From positions 1-64,000 of the forward strand of contig NZ_WMIG01000016.1 of the NCBI RefSeq assembly GCF_009711205.1: a DNA stretch of 64,000 nt, written 5' to 3'. Source of the DNA: Paracoccus litorisediminis (GTDB taxonomy: Bacteria; Pseudomonadota; Alphaproteobacteria; Rhodobacterales; Rhodobacteraceae). Every line of letters starts with the position of its first letter. The stretch's first letter is position 1. Shown here piece after piece: positions 10,172-17,860 of this stretch. Both the position numbers and the translations under genes were made by a program. A model generated the notes under the pieces. The model saw only the letters and a list, made by a program, of their open reading frames with translations. It had not been told where the DNA came from and ran no database searches.

Positions 10172-10432
10172 ATGGTCACACTCGATATCCATCTCCTGCA
10201 GTCTGGCGAGAAGCAGGCAGACTTCGCCCAGCGGGTTCAGGTCCGCCAAGGGACGATTTCGAAGCTGTGTCGGCGCCAGATGACTCCAAGTCTCAGGCTC
10301 GCGCAAAGAATTGAGCGAGCGACGGGTGGAAAAGTCCCTGTGTCGGTCTGGGTGTCGAGTGAAGCCATTGTTGCCGAACGTCCGGATATTCCGGCCCCAA
10401 CCATCGAGCATCCCCATGTCCCAACCTCTTAA
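10172..10432 (+). CDS. Cro-like helix-turn-helix protein
   Basis: This 86-aa protein has an HTH near its N-terminus (residues 13-45): EKQADFAQRVQVRQGTISKL then CRRQMTPSLRLAQRIERATG. This is the length and layout of a Cro repressor. The start ATG at 10172 lies only 5 bases after TATAAT, so the transcript may start at or next to the start codon (leaderless). It is the first gene of the rightward operon, and its end overlaps the next gene's start. Function is inferred from fold and position. Confidence 0.72.
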   Translation: MVTLDIHLLQSGEKQADFAQRVQVRQGTISKLCRRQMTPSLRLAQRIERATGGKVPVSVWVSSEAIVAERPDIPAPTIEHPHVPTS

Positions 10433-10751
10433 TACCCCTGACTCGCGTCAGGCTGCCTCGGCACGAATTCAAATGTCCCGTGACAGGATTTTTGACGGTC
10501 GTGCCCGCACGGCTGCGGCAGCGCGCCGTGCCCATACCAGCCATGGCCCGGATCGCGACGCGTTCATGCGTCGTTGGTCGCTGCTGATGATCGCCAGCTT
10601 CGGGTCGCGCGAAGAGTGCGCTGTCCATTTCGGTGTGGCCTTTCAGACCGCCTGCAACTGGTTCGATGCGATCAACCGTCCCTATGGCGATGTCGTCGCC
10701 CATGCGGTCGAAACGCTGCCCCGATATTTCGAGATCATGCAGGTACGGTGA
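10416..10751 (+). CDS. Putative DNA-binding phage protein
   Basis: This 111-aa protein starts MSQPLNTPDSRQAASARIQM. After a basic stretch (RTAAAARRAHTSHGPDRDAF) it has FGSREECAVHFGVAFQTACN followed by WFDAINRPYG, which resembles a helix-turn-helix with a recognition helix. In the rightward early operon after the Cro-like gene this would suit a second regulator or a replication accessory protein. No named family is claimed. Confidence 0.6.
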   Translation: MSQPLNTPDSRQAASARIQMSRDRIFDGRARTAAAARRAHTSHGPDRDAFMRRWSLLMIASFGSREECAVHFGVAFQTACNWFDAINRPYGDVVAHAVETLPRYFEIMQVR

Positions 10752-10918
10752 TGGAATACGGGCTTTCAGGTTGCCCGGGGCGGGGATGGAGGAGGGGGCG
10801 CAGCACCTGTCCTCACGGAACCCGTCACGATCCTTGTTCGCCTCGGGCGGGAATGACCGGGATCGTGGAACCTGCGGCTGGCCCGGCCGAGAGCTGCTTC
10901 GGTAGCGGGGCGAAAATT

Positions 10919-10989
10919 TCATCAGCCTCATTCCTCCTCCCTAGAGGCTGATGAAGAGGGCGCGGCGGGCCCACCACGCCGCCGCGCCC
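10919..10989. other. Tandem perfect hairpins between early genes
   Basis: Two adjacent inverted repeats, each with an 11-bp perfect stem: TCATCAGCCTC/GAGGCTGATGA (10919-10929 with 10944-10954) and GGGCGCGGCGG/CCGCCGCGCCC (10958-10968 with 10979-10989). They lie in the 264-base gap between two early genes. Neither is followed by a T-run, so a classical terminator is unlikely. An antiterminator target, an mRNA-processing site or a small RNA are all possible. Confidence 0.5.
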
Positions 10990-11015
10990 ATCCATTTCAA
11001 CCAAGGGATCACAGC

Positions 11016-11345
11016 ATGAATGTTCTGACTGAATATCGCGATGTGCACGCCATGCCGGTGAGTGGGGTGGTTTCGGTCCGCGCACGCTTTTCAATGCTCG
11101 CCGTCGCCTATGGCGCCAAAGCCGCTACCGTCGCTCCGGAGGCGATCGACCAGGCTGGTGCGTTGGTTTTTCAGACCTTCGGCCCCGATCACGACCTGAC
11201 GCGCGAGATGGAGCACTTCATCGACACCGTCACCGAAGGCAATGGCCGTCCAGAACTTTGGAACGATGCCGGGGATCGATTGCTTCGCGCTGTCCATCGC
11301 ACGACCTGGTGCGGCGCGCCGGCGAGGGTCGATGTCGATGGCTGA
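11016..11345 (+). CDS. Hypothetical phage early protein
   Basis: This 109-aa product starts MNVLTEYRDVHAMPVSGVVS. It contains RARFSMLAVAYGAKAATVAP and an acidic middle (FGPDHDLTREMEHFIDTVTE). No domain recognised. It follows the hairpin pair, and its stop overlaps the next gene as ATGGCTGA, pointing to co-translation with the two following small genes. Confidence 0.58.
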   Translation: MNVLTEYRDVHAMPVSGVVSVRARFSMLAVAYGAKAATVAPEAIDQAGALVFQTFGPDHDLTREMEHFIDTVTEGNGRPELWNDAGDRLLRAVHRTTWCGAPARVDVDG

Positions 11346-11655
11346 AGCGGCGCGCCTATCAGTCTACGATCAAACCCTGATCGCCGCCCTTGAGGTGCTG
11401 TCGCGTCCAGTGCTGGTCGACAGGTCCTATCTGGACGATGTGGTCGCGATTCTGCGCGATGTCGTGCGTTACGCCTCGCGCGAACAAGTTCGGCTGATGC
11501 CGTTGATCCAGGCCGCTGAGCAATTCCTGACCTACCGCCCCTTGCATCCTGGATATTACGGCGGTCTGCACGACCGAGCCTGTAAGGAGATGAACGCCTG
11601 GGACCGGCAGCGACTGGCTGATGGTTGGGATGCCATTCGAGGGCGTGCAGCATGA
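11338..11655 (+). CDS. Hypothetical phage early protein
   Basis: This 105-aa, mostly helical product (MAEAARLSVYDQTLIAALEV ...) is not recognised. The ATG at 11338 is preferred to one at 11332 because GAGGG lies 9 bases upstream and the start overlaps the previous stop. The conserved-looking aromatic motif YRPLHPGYYGGLHDRACKEM near the C-terminus may be useful for finding homologues. Confidence 0.55.
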   Translation: MAEAARLSVYDQTLIAALEVLSRPVLVDRSYLDDVVAILRDVVRYASREQVRLMPLIQAAEQFLTYRPLHPGYYGGLHDRACKEMNAWDRQRLADGWDAIRGRAA

Positions 11656-11960
11656 GTGTTGGCCTCACCTCGATCCAACGCATGGTTGTTGGGCATCTGG
11701 ATAGCCTTGAACCCGCGTTTGGTCCCAAAGCAGATGTGACCATCGTCGAGGAGCTGTGCCGCGGCACCTCGATCTCGGCCATCGCCAAGCAGATTGGATG
11801 CTCCGCAGATGATGTGGTCGCACGTTGGCAGCAGATGCTGTTTCCCGCCATCACCACGGATCACGGCGCGCTGACGATCGATGGACGGCGTGACCTGATC
11901 ATCGCGGTCCGGGCGCGAGAACAGCAAGTTATGCAGCCGTGGCAGGAGGCTAGTCTTTGA
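11652..11960 (+). CDS. Putative helix-turn-helix phage protein
   Basis: This 102-aa product starts MSVGLTSIQRMVVGHLDSLE. Residues about 33-60 (CRGTSISAIAKQIGCSADDV followed by VARWQQM) read as a helix-turn-helix of the sigma-like/homeodomain type. Start overlaps the previous stop (ATGA). It ends in convergent overlap (11 bases) with a small minus-strand gene. A regulatory role is possible, but no family is claimed. Confidence 0.58.
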   Translation: MSVGLTSIQRMVVGHLDSLEPAFGPKADVTIVEELCRGTSISAIAKQIGCSADDVVARWQQMLFPAITTDHGALTIDGRRDLIIAVRAREQQVMQPWQEASL

Positions 11961-12279
11961 TGATCGGCCTCTCCAGCTTGGTTATCAGATACTCAAGTGC
12001 CATCAGCTCGCGCGCGATGTCCTTGTCGGTCGGATCGCCCTCATCGCTAGCACTTTGCAAATGCCGCATGAACGACCTCTCTCGTTCAGCGGCATCGCGC
12101 ATATCCTCGACGACAATTTCCCGCGTGCCTGGAAACATGTATTCAAGCGTGTCCACCAGCGTAAGGACTGCAATCTCCAGAGCGCTGGTCGCGCGTCTGT
12201 TGCGATGGTGCAGACCATTTAATGTGTCGAGGTCGTCAGCCATTTCCGCGGCTGCTTTGTCGCTCGCTTTCTCATCCAT
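11950..12279 (-). CDS. Hypothetical helical protein on the opposite strand
   Basis: This 109-aa acidic, helical product starts MDEKASDKAAAEMADDLDTL and ends ELMALEYLITKLERPIIKD. It is the only minus-strand gene in the rightward replication block and sits between the helix-turn-helix gene and the primase. Its own promoter must lie in the short gap near 12280-12318. The sequence reads as a genuine protein (regular hydrophobic spacing, few rare residues). Function unknown; an independently expressed lysogenic gene is conceivable. Confidence 0.5.
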   Translation of the reverse strand: MDEKASDKAAAEMADDLDTLNGLHHRNRRATSALEIAVLTLVDTLEYMFPGTREIVVEDMRDAAERERSFMRHLQSASDEGDPTDKDIARELMALEYLITKLERPIIKD

Positions 12280-12318
12280 CCCGTCACGTCCTTTTTGTTG
12301 GCATAGGGTGGGTGCATC

Positions 12319-13455
12319 GTGAACCATGATCACCGTTTGACCGAGGCAAAAGCTCTGTTGATGGCAGATGTCGTTGCGCGGCTGGAACTGGCCGGGTTGG
12401 TCCGCGCCGGCGGTGAGCTGGTCGGGCCATGCCCGCAATGCGGTGGGCGGGACCGGTTCGGCATCAACCTGCAGACGGGGCAATTCCTGTGCCGCAAGGA
12501 ATGTGGGCCGATCGCCAAGGGTGATCAGATCGCCTTGGTGCAGCATGTCATGGGTATGGATTTCCGGGCCGCACTGGAATGGCTGTGTGGCCCGGCCGAG
12601 GGCCTGACAGAGGCCGAGCGTATCGAGCGCCAGCGCAAGGCCGAGGACAATCGGCGCAGGCAAGACGGTATATCGCGTCAGCGGCGCGAGGATTCTATCC
12701 GCGCGGCACGCGAGATCTGGTTTGCCGCGCGCTCGGCCGAGGGCACTGCCGTTCGCCAATACCTGACTTTACGCGGAATCAGCCCGGACCTGTTCCCAAC
12801 GCTGCCACAAACTGTCCGTTTCGACCCAACCGCCCGCTATACGATCCCTGCGGATCGTCCCGGCCAGTGGGATGTAATCCATGTTGGTCCCGCCATGATC
12901 TGCGCGGTGGTCGATGCCGCGGGTCGGGTCACAGCTGTCCACCGTACCTGGCTGGATCTGGACCAGCCCAAGGGCAAGCTGATCCTGCCGGACCCCCGCC
13001 AGAAGGGCGAGACCTTGCCGGCCAAGAAGGTGCTGGGATCGAAGAAGGGCGGTGCAATCCGCTTCATTACCCCCAGAGGCTGCGACACCATGATCATGGC
13101 CGAGGGGGTCGAGACGACCCTTTCCGCCCTGATCGCGGATGCGGCTCCGCAGGCCACCGCCTATTGGTGCGGCGTTGATCTGGGCAACATGGCCGGCCGC
13201 ATGCAGCGTGGCCCCGGCCTGAAATTCGCCGGTCTTCCCGACCTGGACGATTCCGAAGCATGGCTGCCGCCCGAATGGGTCCGGCACCTGATCTTCGTCA
13301 AGGACGGCGACAGCGACCCCAAGCTGACGACCGCCAAGCTCAAGGCCGGCCTGCGCCGCGCCATGATCAAGCGACCCCGTTTGCGCGGGTCGATCGTCCA
13401 TGCCGGGGAGGGCAGGGACCTCAACGATATCCTGATGGGACAGAAAGATGAGTAA
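12319..13455 (+). CDS. Phage primase: zinc-finger and Toprim domains
   Basis: This 378-aa protein has an N-terminal zinc ribbon (CPQCGGRDRFGINLQTGQFL then CRKEC, residues about 38-60) as in phage primase-helicases. The middle linker is rich in charged residues. The C-terminal Toprim domain shows the acidic MIMAEGVETTLSALI box (about 255) and LIFVKDGDSDPKL (about 325). It probably lays down RNA primers for phage replication together with the helicase two genes downstream. The start is GTG at 12319; an ATG at 12361 is the alternative. Confidence 0.85.
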   Translation: MNHDHRLTEAKALLMADVVARLELAGLVRAGGELVGPCPQCGGRDRFGINLQTGQFLCRKECGPIAKGDQIALVQHVMGMDFRAALEWLCGPAEGLTEAERIERQRKAEDNRRRQDGISRQRREDSIRAAREIWFAARSAEGTAVRQYLTLRGISPDLFPTLPQTVRFDPTARYTIPADRPGQWDVIHVGPAMICAVVDAAGRVTAVHRTWLDLDQPKGKLILPDPRQKGETLPAKKVLGSKKGGAIRFITPRGCDTMIMAEGVETTLSALIADAAPQATAYWCGVDLGNMAGRMQRGPGLKFAGLPDLDDSEAWLPPEWVRHLIFVKDGDSDPKLTTAKLKAGLRRAMIKRPRLRGSIVHAGEGRDLNDILMGQKDE

Positions 13456-13639
13456 CGCGATTGAGGATTCTGCGCACCTCAAGACCCTTCTAAAGGCTGC
13501 CCGTGTCGCGCATCAGAGACTGGTATTCGCCGGCGACCACGCCAACGACCTCGGGTTGGCAAGCCGCGCATCGGCGGACTATGCCGCAGCCGAAAAGCTC
13601 GGGCAGGCCATTGCTCGCTTCGAAAGTTCCAAACCATGA
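13448..13639 (+). CDS. Small protein between primase and helicase
   Basis: This 63-aa helical product starts MSNAIEDSAHLKTLLKAARV. It overlaps the primase stop by 8 bases and the helicase start by 4 bases, so it is locked into the replication operon. No family recognised. Its size and place suggest an accessory factor of the replication proteins, but this is inferred only from position. Confidence 0.55.
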   Translation: MSNAIEDSAHLKTLLKAARVAHQRLVFAGDHANDLGLASRASADYAAAEKLGQAIARFESSKP

Positions 13640-15486
13640 CCGATGATCGCGATGATAATGCCGTCGGGCAGGTCCGGGCGGTGATGCAGAATGCCGAGGA
13701 TGTCGATCTGCCCGAGGGCATGGGTGATTTTCCCGATGACGATCCGGGCATCCCGGATGACTATGTTCCCCCGCCGCCCCCTCCCGAGGATCGCGGGCCC
13801 GACGATGACGAGCCCGAGCATCCGGTTTCGCAGGCATCACGACAGCCGCTGAACGACATCGGCAATGGGCACCGGTTCCGCATCCATTTTGGCGAGAACA
13901 TCTTGTTCGTCTCGCAGGTCGGATGGTTCGTTTGGGACGGCGCGCGCTGGAAACGGGATCCAGAAATCAGCCGCGACTGTTCGCCCCTGATCCGGGGCAG
14001 GGCGCATGGCATGACTGACTTGATCGAACAGGAGGTCGATTTCCTGCAACCGTCCAAGCGCGATCGGCAGCTGCTGATCGAGGAGCGAAAGTTGCGGACC
14101 CGTCGCATTGAGATCGAGGCCATCGCCGACTTTGCCGGCAATGAAGAGCTGATATCCGAGTTGGGCGAGATCGGCGCAAGGCTGCGAGCGATCGATGGCG
14201 CGCTGAAGACGCATAAAAGCCTGATCGGGCGCCGCATGACCCACGCCAAGAACGCTGGCAACAGTGGCCCCATGTCCAACATGATTGCCGAGGCCCGCGT
14301 GATGCTGGCCCATGCGGTCGATGAGATGGACAAGGGCGATCTGGACGTGAACACGCTGTCGGGCGTGCTGCGTTTCACGCGCGTCGCCGGCGATCCCGCA
14401 AATGGCATGTCGCCGATGGCCGATGTCGAACTGGTCGCGCATGATCGAGGCCAGCTGCTGACCAAGGTCATGCAAGTGGTGTATGACCCGGATGCGAAAT
14501 GTCCGCGGTTCGATGAATTCCTGAGCCAGATCCAGCCCAATATCGAGATGCGCAGATTCCTGCAGCGCTGGTTCGGCCTGTCCATGTCCGGTCTTGATAT
14601 CCAGAAGCTGGCCTTCTTTCACGGCGGCGGCGCCAACGGCAAATCCGTCTTGGTCGATCTGATGGCGCAGATGATGGGCGACTATTCCGCCACCGCCAAG
14701 ATTGAGAGTCTGACCGGCAAGAACAAGAAGAGCGGCTCGGACTCCCAGCCGGACCTGATCCCGCTGATCGGGGCGCGGCTGGTGCGCACCTCAGAACCAG
14801 AAGAGGGTGAGCGCCTGCAGGAGGGTCTGGTCAAGGCCCTGACCGGTGGCGAACCAATGATGGTCCGTGCGCTCTATACCGATATGATCACCTTCCAGCC
14901 GATCTTCAAACTGACCATCTCAGGCAACCACCTGCCGGATATCCGCGGCGGTGATGACGGGATCTGGCGCCGACTGATGCTGGTCACCTTCCCGGTCCAG
15001 ATCGCGGAGAAGAAGCGGATCCCGAAAAAGGAACTGGACGATCTGCTGTGGCAGGAACGCTCCGGGATCCTCAACTGGCTGGTGCAGGGCCTGCTGGATT
15101 ATCTGGAGGGCGGGCTGCGCGAGCCGGAAGAGGTCTCTGCGGCCACCGATGGCTATCGCAAAGACAGTGACCCGATCGGCACCTTCTTGGCGGATGCGAC
15201 GGTCGTCACAGGCTACGAGCGCGACTTCATGACCGGCAAGGAACTGAACGAGGCGTTCAACTTCTGGATCGAGGAGCGTGGCGAGTCCCGATGGGGTCTT
15301 CGCACCGTATCTTTGCGAATGAAGGCGAAAGCGGATAGCTTCCGCCATCCCGACACGCAGAAGACCTTCGCGCATGGAAAGAGCGGGGTCACCGGCTATC
15401 GGGGCATCCGCCTCTCCGAGGAGTTCGCAGCCCGACAGCGCGCGGCCGAGGCTCAGAACAGCCAGAGCGGTTGGGTGCCGCGATGA
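13636..15486 (+). CDS. P4-type phage/plasmid primase-helicase (SF3/D5)
   Basis: This 616-aa protein starts with an acidic, proline-rich linker (residues 20-60), then a D5_N-like region (HFGENILFVSQVGWFVWDGA; ...WKRDP). Next is the superfamily 3 helicase core: Walker A FHGGGANGKSVLVDLMAQMM (about 330), RLVRTSEPEEGERLQEG (Walker B region), TGGEPMMVRALY and the sensor-1-like KLTISGNHLPDIRGGDDGIW ... RRL. The C-terminus (YRKDSDPIGTFLAD...) is the usual DNA-binding tail. It likely unwinds the phage origin. The repeat-rich stretch starting just downstream may be that origin. Confidence 0.9.
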   Translation: MTDDRDDNAVGQVRAVMQNAEDVDLPEGMGDFPDDDPGIPDDYVPPPPPPEDRGPDDDEPEHPVSQASRQPLNDIGNGHRFRIHFGENILFVSQVGWFVWDGARWKRDPEISRDCSPLIRGRAHGMTDLIEQEVDFLQPSKRDRQLLIEERKLRTRRIEIEAIADFAGNEELISELGEIGARLRAIDGALKTHKSLIGRRMTHAKNAGNSGPMSNMIAEARVMLAHAVDEMDKGDLDVNTLSGVLRFTRVAGDPANGMSPMADVELVAHDRGQLLTKVMQVVYDPDAKCPRFDEFLSQIQPNIEMRRFLQRWFGLSMSGLDIQKLAFFHGGGANGKSVLVDLMAQMMGDYSATAKIESLTGKNKKSGSDSQPDLIPLIGARLVRTSEPEEGERLQEGLVKALTGGEPMMVRALYTDMITFQPIFKLTISGNHLPDIRGGDDGIWRRLMLVTFPVQIAEKKRIPKKELDDLLWQERSGILNWLVQGLLDYLEGGLREPEEVSAATDGYRKDSDPIGTFLADATVVTGYERDFMTGKELNEAFNFWIEERGESRWGLRTVSLRMKAKADSFRHPDTQKTFAHGKSGVTGYRGIRLSEEFAARQRAAEAQNSQSGWVPR

Positions 15487-15522
15487 CCCCGCACCCCAAT
15501 CACCCTCATCAATCGATCTGGC

Positions 15523-15892
15523 GGGCCTACGGGCCCGTCACGCGTATCTGGGCCATGGGTTCGATGTTGGGCCTGACGGGCGTGAGACGCCCAAGGGGTG
15601 GGCTTGAGACTTCTCCGGGGTCAGGGGGTGCTACATGCGCAACATCAACGGCTTAGACCTCGATTTTGGGCCTGACGGGCTCGACGGGCCGGAAAAATCG
15701 CCATGTACCCGCGCGCGTAATTCAGCGGGGTCTGGGGGAAAACTGCTCTTACGCAAAGGGTAAAAACTCAAGCCCTTCAAGCCCGTCAGACCCAAAAAAG
15801 TAGTCTAACCCATTGAATATCAACAAACGAATGAATGGGTTTCCTGTCTTTTCTCAAGCCCAACTCTCAATCCTTCAAGCCCGTCAAGCCCA
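15523..15892. repeat. Iterated GGGCCTGACGGGC motifs; origin candidate
   Basis: A 21-base direct repeat with one mismatch (15561-15581 and 15660-15680) has the core GGGCCTGACGGGC. Inverted versions follow at 15775-15790 (CTTCAAGCCCGTCAGACCC) and 15873-15891 (CTTCAAGCCCGTCAAGCCC), plus looser copies at 15523-15540 and 15681-15690. Spacing of about 99 bases recurs between both pairs. The stretch lies directly after the primase-helicase and before the late genes, where phage origins or replication-initiator sites often sit. The origin function is inferred. Confidence 0.55.
15635..15763 (+). CDS. Possible 42-aa protein inside the repeat region
   Basis: An ATG at 15635 with AGGGGG 6 bases upstream opens a 42-codon frame (MRNINGLDLDFGPDGLDGPE ...). 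The FGPDG residues are encoded by the second copy of the 21-base repeat. The frame ends at TAA 15761. The good ribosome site is the only real support; the peptide has no known relatives that I recognise and may be spurious. Confidence 0.35.
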   Translation: MRNINGLDLDFGPDGLDGPEKSPCTRARNSAGSGGKLLLRKG

Positions 15893-16689
15893 AGTCAGAA
15901 ACAGCGAACCCTACAGACAGTGAGATAAGTGAAATGAACCACAAAATGTTGATTTCGGCAGACAAGGTGGAACAAGGTAGGGCGTTGGTTTCGGCGGCCC
16001 AGGCGGCGCGGCAGGCGCGTCAAGCTGAGGAAGCGGCGCGGTTAGCCGAAATCCGCGATGCTGGCGCGATCCCCGAGGAATGCGGTCCTGACATTGCCCC
16101 GGCCCCGGCACGCGGTGGCTTCGTCCTTGAGCGCGTCCGCCATCTTGAGGGGGCAACGATCGACGATCTGGTCGAAACCAGCCGTGGCTATGTTCGCAAA
16201 TCTCCGGTCCGTTGCGCCGACGCGTTCGATCTCATGATTGCCGCTGCGCTGCGAGGCAAGAGGGACATGCCTCTCTCGCCAGGCCAGATTGCTATGGGGC
16301 GCCGCTACGCAGCCCTGGTCGAAATTTCCGCAACGGATGGCACCAAGCTATCGTGTCTCGACAGTTCGGGAGGCGGCGGCGACAGCATGGACTGGATGGA
16401 TCGCCATCTGGATATTGGTCGTGAACTCGATCTCTTGCGGGGGCGCATCGGGCATGGGGTTGCCATGGCTGTGCGCCGGGTGCGTCCGACAGCGCGGGGC
16501 GCTGAACAGCGCGGCCCGATCATGGATCGTGTATTGGTCGATATGGTCTGCCTCAAAGGCTGCACTTTGGATCAGGTGCTGATGAGCCATGGTTGGTCAG
16601 CGAAGGGTGATCACCGGAAAGCCGTCTCACACGCACTGGGCGAGACGCTAGACCGCATGATCGGCTATAGGATGCAAAAAACTTCTTGA
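15835..16689 (+). CDS. Hypothetical protein before the packaging genes
   Basis: The frame encodes 284 aa. Residues 50-85 are an alanine/arginine helix (AAQAARQARQAEEAARLAEI). The C-terminal part (CLKGCTLDQVLMSHGWSAKG ...) ends in a helix-turn-helix-like segment. The start is uncertain: an internal ATG at 15934 would leave the repeat copy at 15873-15891 outside the gene, and the ATG at 15835 has only a weak ribosome site. Position just before a terminator and the HNH/terminase genes is where late-gene activators often lie, but I do not claim that function. Confidence 0.55.
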   Translation: MGFLSFLKPNSQSFKPVKPKSETANPTDSEISEMNHKMLISADKVEQGRALVSAAQAARQARQAEEAARLAEIRDAGAIPEECGPDIAPAPARGGFVLERVRHLEGATIDDLVETSRGYVRKSPVRCADAFDLMIAAALRGKRDMPLSPGQIAMGRRYAALVEISATDGTKLSCLDSSGGGGDSMDWMDRHLDIGRELDLLRGRIGHGVAMAVRRVRPTARGAEQRGPIMDRVLVDMVCLKGCTLDQVLMSHGWSAKGDHRKAVSHALGETLDRMIGYRMQKTS

Positions 16690-16736
16690 CTGCTTAGGTC
16701 CGTCTGTGAGACAGAATTCACTATTATCGAGAAGTG

Positions 16737-16773
16737 CGCCCGCAGGGATCAACCCTAGCGGGCGTTCTCATTT
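16737..16773 (+). terminator. Intrinsic terminator after the replication block
   Basis: The stem CGCCCGC-AGGG pairs with CCCT-A-GCGGGCG (16737-16764) with a single bulged base, a 5-base loop and a following GTTCTCATTT. It lies 48 bases past the preceding stop and would separate early/replication transcripts from the late operon. Confidence 0.6.
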
Positions 16774-16778
16774 CGATC

Positions 16779-16856
16779 TCACAGCATGCCAATCGCATGA
16801 AGCGTGAGAATGACTGCGGTCGGCAGCCCGATCAAAATTGCCCTCATGATGGCCAT
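16779..16856 (-). CDS. Possible 25-aa hydrophobic peptide
   Basis: On the minus strand an ATG at 16856 follows a strong GGAGGAGGA ribosome site (16869-16861, spacing 4). It encodes a 25-residue peptide starting MAIMRAILIGLPTAVILTLH that would form one short membrane helix. The gene is antisense to the leader between the replication-block terminator and the HNH gene. Small hydrophobic peptides of this shape include type I toxins and phage membrane peptides; neither is shown here. Confidence 0.4.
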   Translation of the reverse strand: MAIMRAILIGLPTAVILTLHAIGML

Positions 16857-16893
16857 CTCATCCTCCTCCGGCTCATCCACGAGAAGAACCAAG

Positions 16894-17289
16894 ATGAAGT
16901 TGATCTGTTCCAACCGAGAGGGATCACATTTGGCACGGCTCAAGCAGCTCGCTCCGCGTGTCGGCTCGATGTCGTCCCGCGTCGCATCCATTGGCGCAGG
17001 CCCTGACCGCCTGAAGCGACGCGACCAGATCGTCCATTGGCGTAAGTGGTACAAGACAGCCGAATGGCAACGGCTGCGCTGGTCCTGCATCTCCGCCGCT
17101 CTGTTCACCTGCGTGCGGTGTCACCGTGTCGAAGATAGCCCCGCACTGGTGGCCGACCATATCGTGCCGCATCGGGGCGCGCGTGACCTGTTCTTTGACC
17201 CGGCCAACCTGCAATGCCTGTGCAAGGCATGCCACGACGGTGCCAAGCAGCGCGAGGAGCGGCAGGGTCGGTCGGATTGGCCCGTCTGA
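16894..17289 (+). CDS. HNH endonuclease next to terminase
   Basis: This 131-aa protein has a zinc-binding HNH fold: CVRCHRVEDSPALVADHIVP then NLQCLCKACHDGAKQ (residues about 75-115), with two C-x2-C pairs and the D-H-I catalytic histidine. HNH proteins directly upstream of terminase are needed for DNA cutting in HK97-type packaging, which suits this position. The start at 16894 (MKLICSNREGSHLARL) is preferred to an upstream in-frame ATG because GAGAAG lies near it. Confidence 0.85.
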   Translation: MKLICSNREGSHLARLKQLAPRVGSMSSRVASIGAGPDRLKRRDQIVHWRKWYKTAEWQRLRWSCISAALFTCVRCHRVEDSPALVADHIVPHRGARDLFFDPANLQCLCKACHDGAKQREERQGRSDWPV

Positions 17290-17371
17290 CCCCGAAATAG
17301 GGGGGTGGGTCAAAGTCCGTGGCCCTTCCGGCCCTAGACCCGCGTCCCCCTCATCTGGAGATTTTTTTCTG

Positions 17372-17860
17372 ATGGCAGAGGTTTTCGACCTGTTCGGAAA
17401 CCCCGTTGAGGCGGGGACCGGCAAACCCGGGCGCCCCCGTAAAGAGGCGACGCCGGAAGATCGTAATAAAGTCAAACTATTGTTGGCGGTGGGCTGGAAC
17501 AACGAGCGGATTGCCAGTGTCCTGCACATGTCGTTGCCGACTTTTCGGCGCAATTTTTTTCAGGAGCTGAAGTTCCGCGACGTGGCCCGCGACATGCTGG
17601 ATGCAAGGCGCATCGAGCTGGCAATGAAAGCAGCCGGGTCTGGAAACGTCGGCGCCATGCGTCAGCTGGACCGTCTTCTCGATCGCTTCGATCAGATGGA
17701 AGCCGAGCGGACCTATGCCCGCAGCCGCAAGGACGAAGATAAAGACCTGACGAAGGAAAAGGTCGGCAAGAAGGTTCTAGACGACAAGATGGCGCTCGAT
17801 GCCGACGCCGCGTTGATGGAAGAACTCGAACTGGAGACACGCCAGAATGTTCGACACTGA
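17372..17860 (+). CDS. Terminase small subunit
   Basis: This 162-aa protein has an N-terminal GRPRKEATPEDRNKVKLLLA, then a helix-turn-helix (GWNNERIASVLHMSLPTFRR), a helical middle and a charged C-terminal tail. This is the layout of phage TerS proteins that bind the packaging site. Its end overlaps the large subunit by 14 bases. GGAG lies 12 bases before the ATG, separated by a T-rich stretch. The identity rests on the DNA-binding motif and position. Confidence 0.78.
   Translation: MAEVFDLFGNPVEAGTGKPGRPRKEATPEDRNKVKLLLAVGWNNERIASVLHMSLPTFRRNFFQELKFRDVARDMLDARRIELAMKAAGSGNVGAMRQLDRLLDRFDQMEAERTYARSRKDEDKDLTKEKVGKKVLDDKMALDADAALMEELELETRQNVRH

Noticed and set aside
10751-10951. Possible 66-codon gene directly after the DNA-binding early gene (TGATG overlap)
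   Set aside because: The product is cysteine/glycine/arginine-rich with no regular pattern, and its end runs through the first hairpin. Another frame is equally open here.
15523-15892. CRISPR array
   Set aside because: Only four to six short imperfect copies, in both orientations and unevenly spaced, with no regular spacers and no cas genes anywhere in the window.
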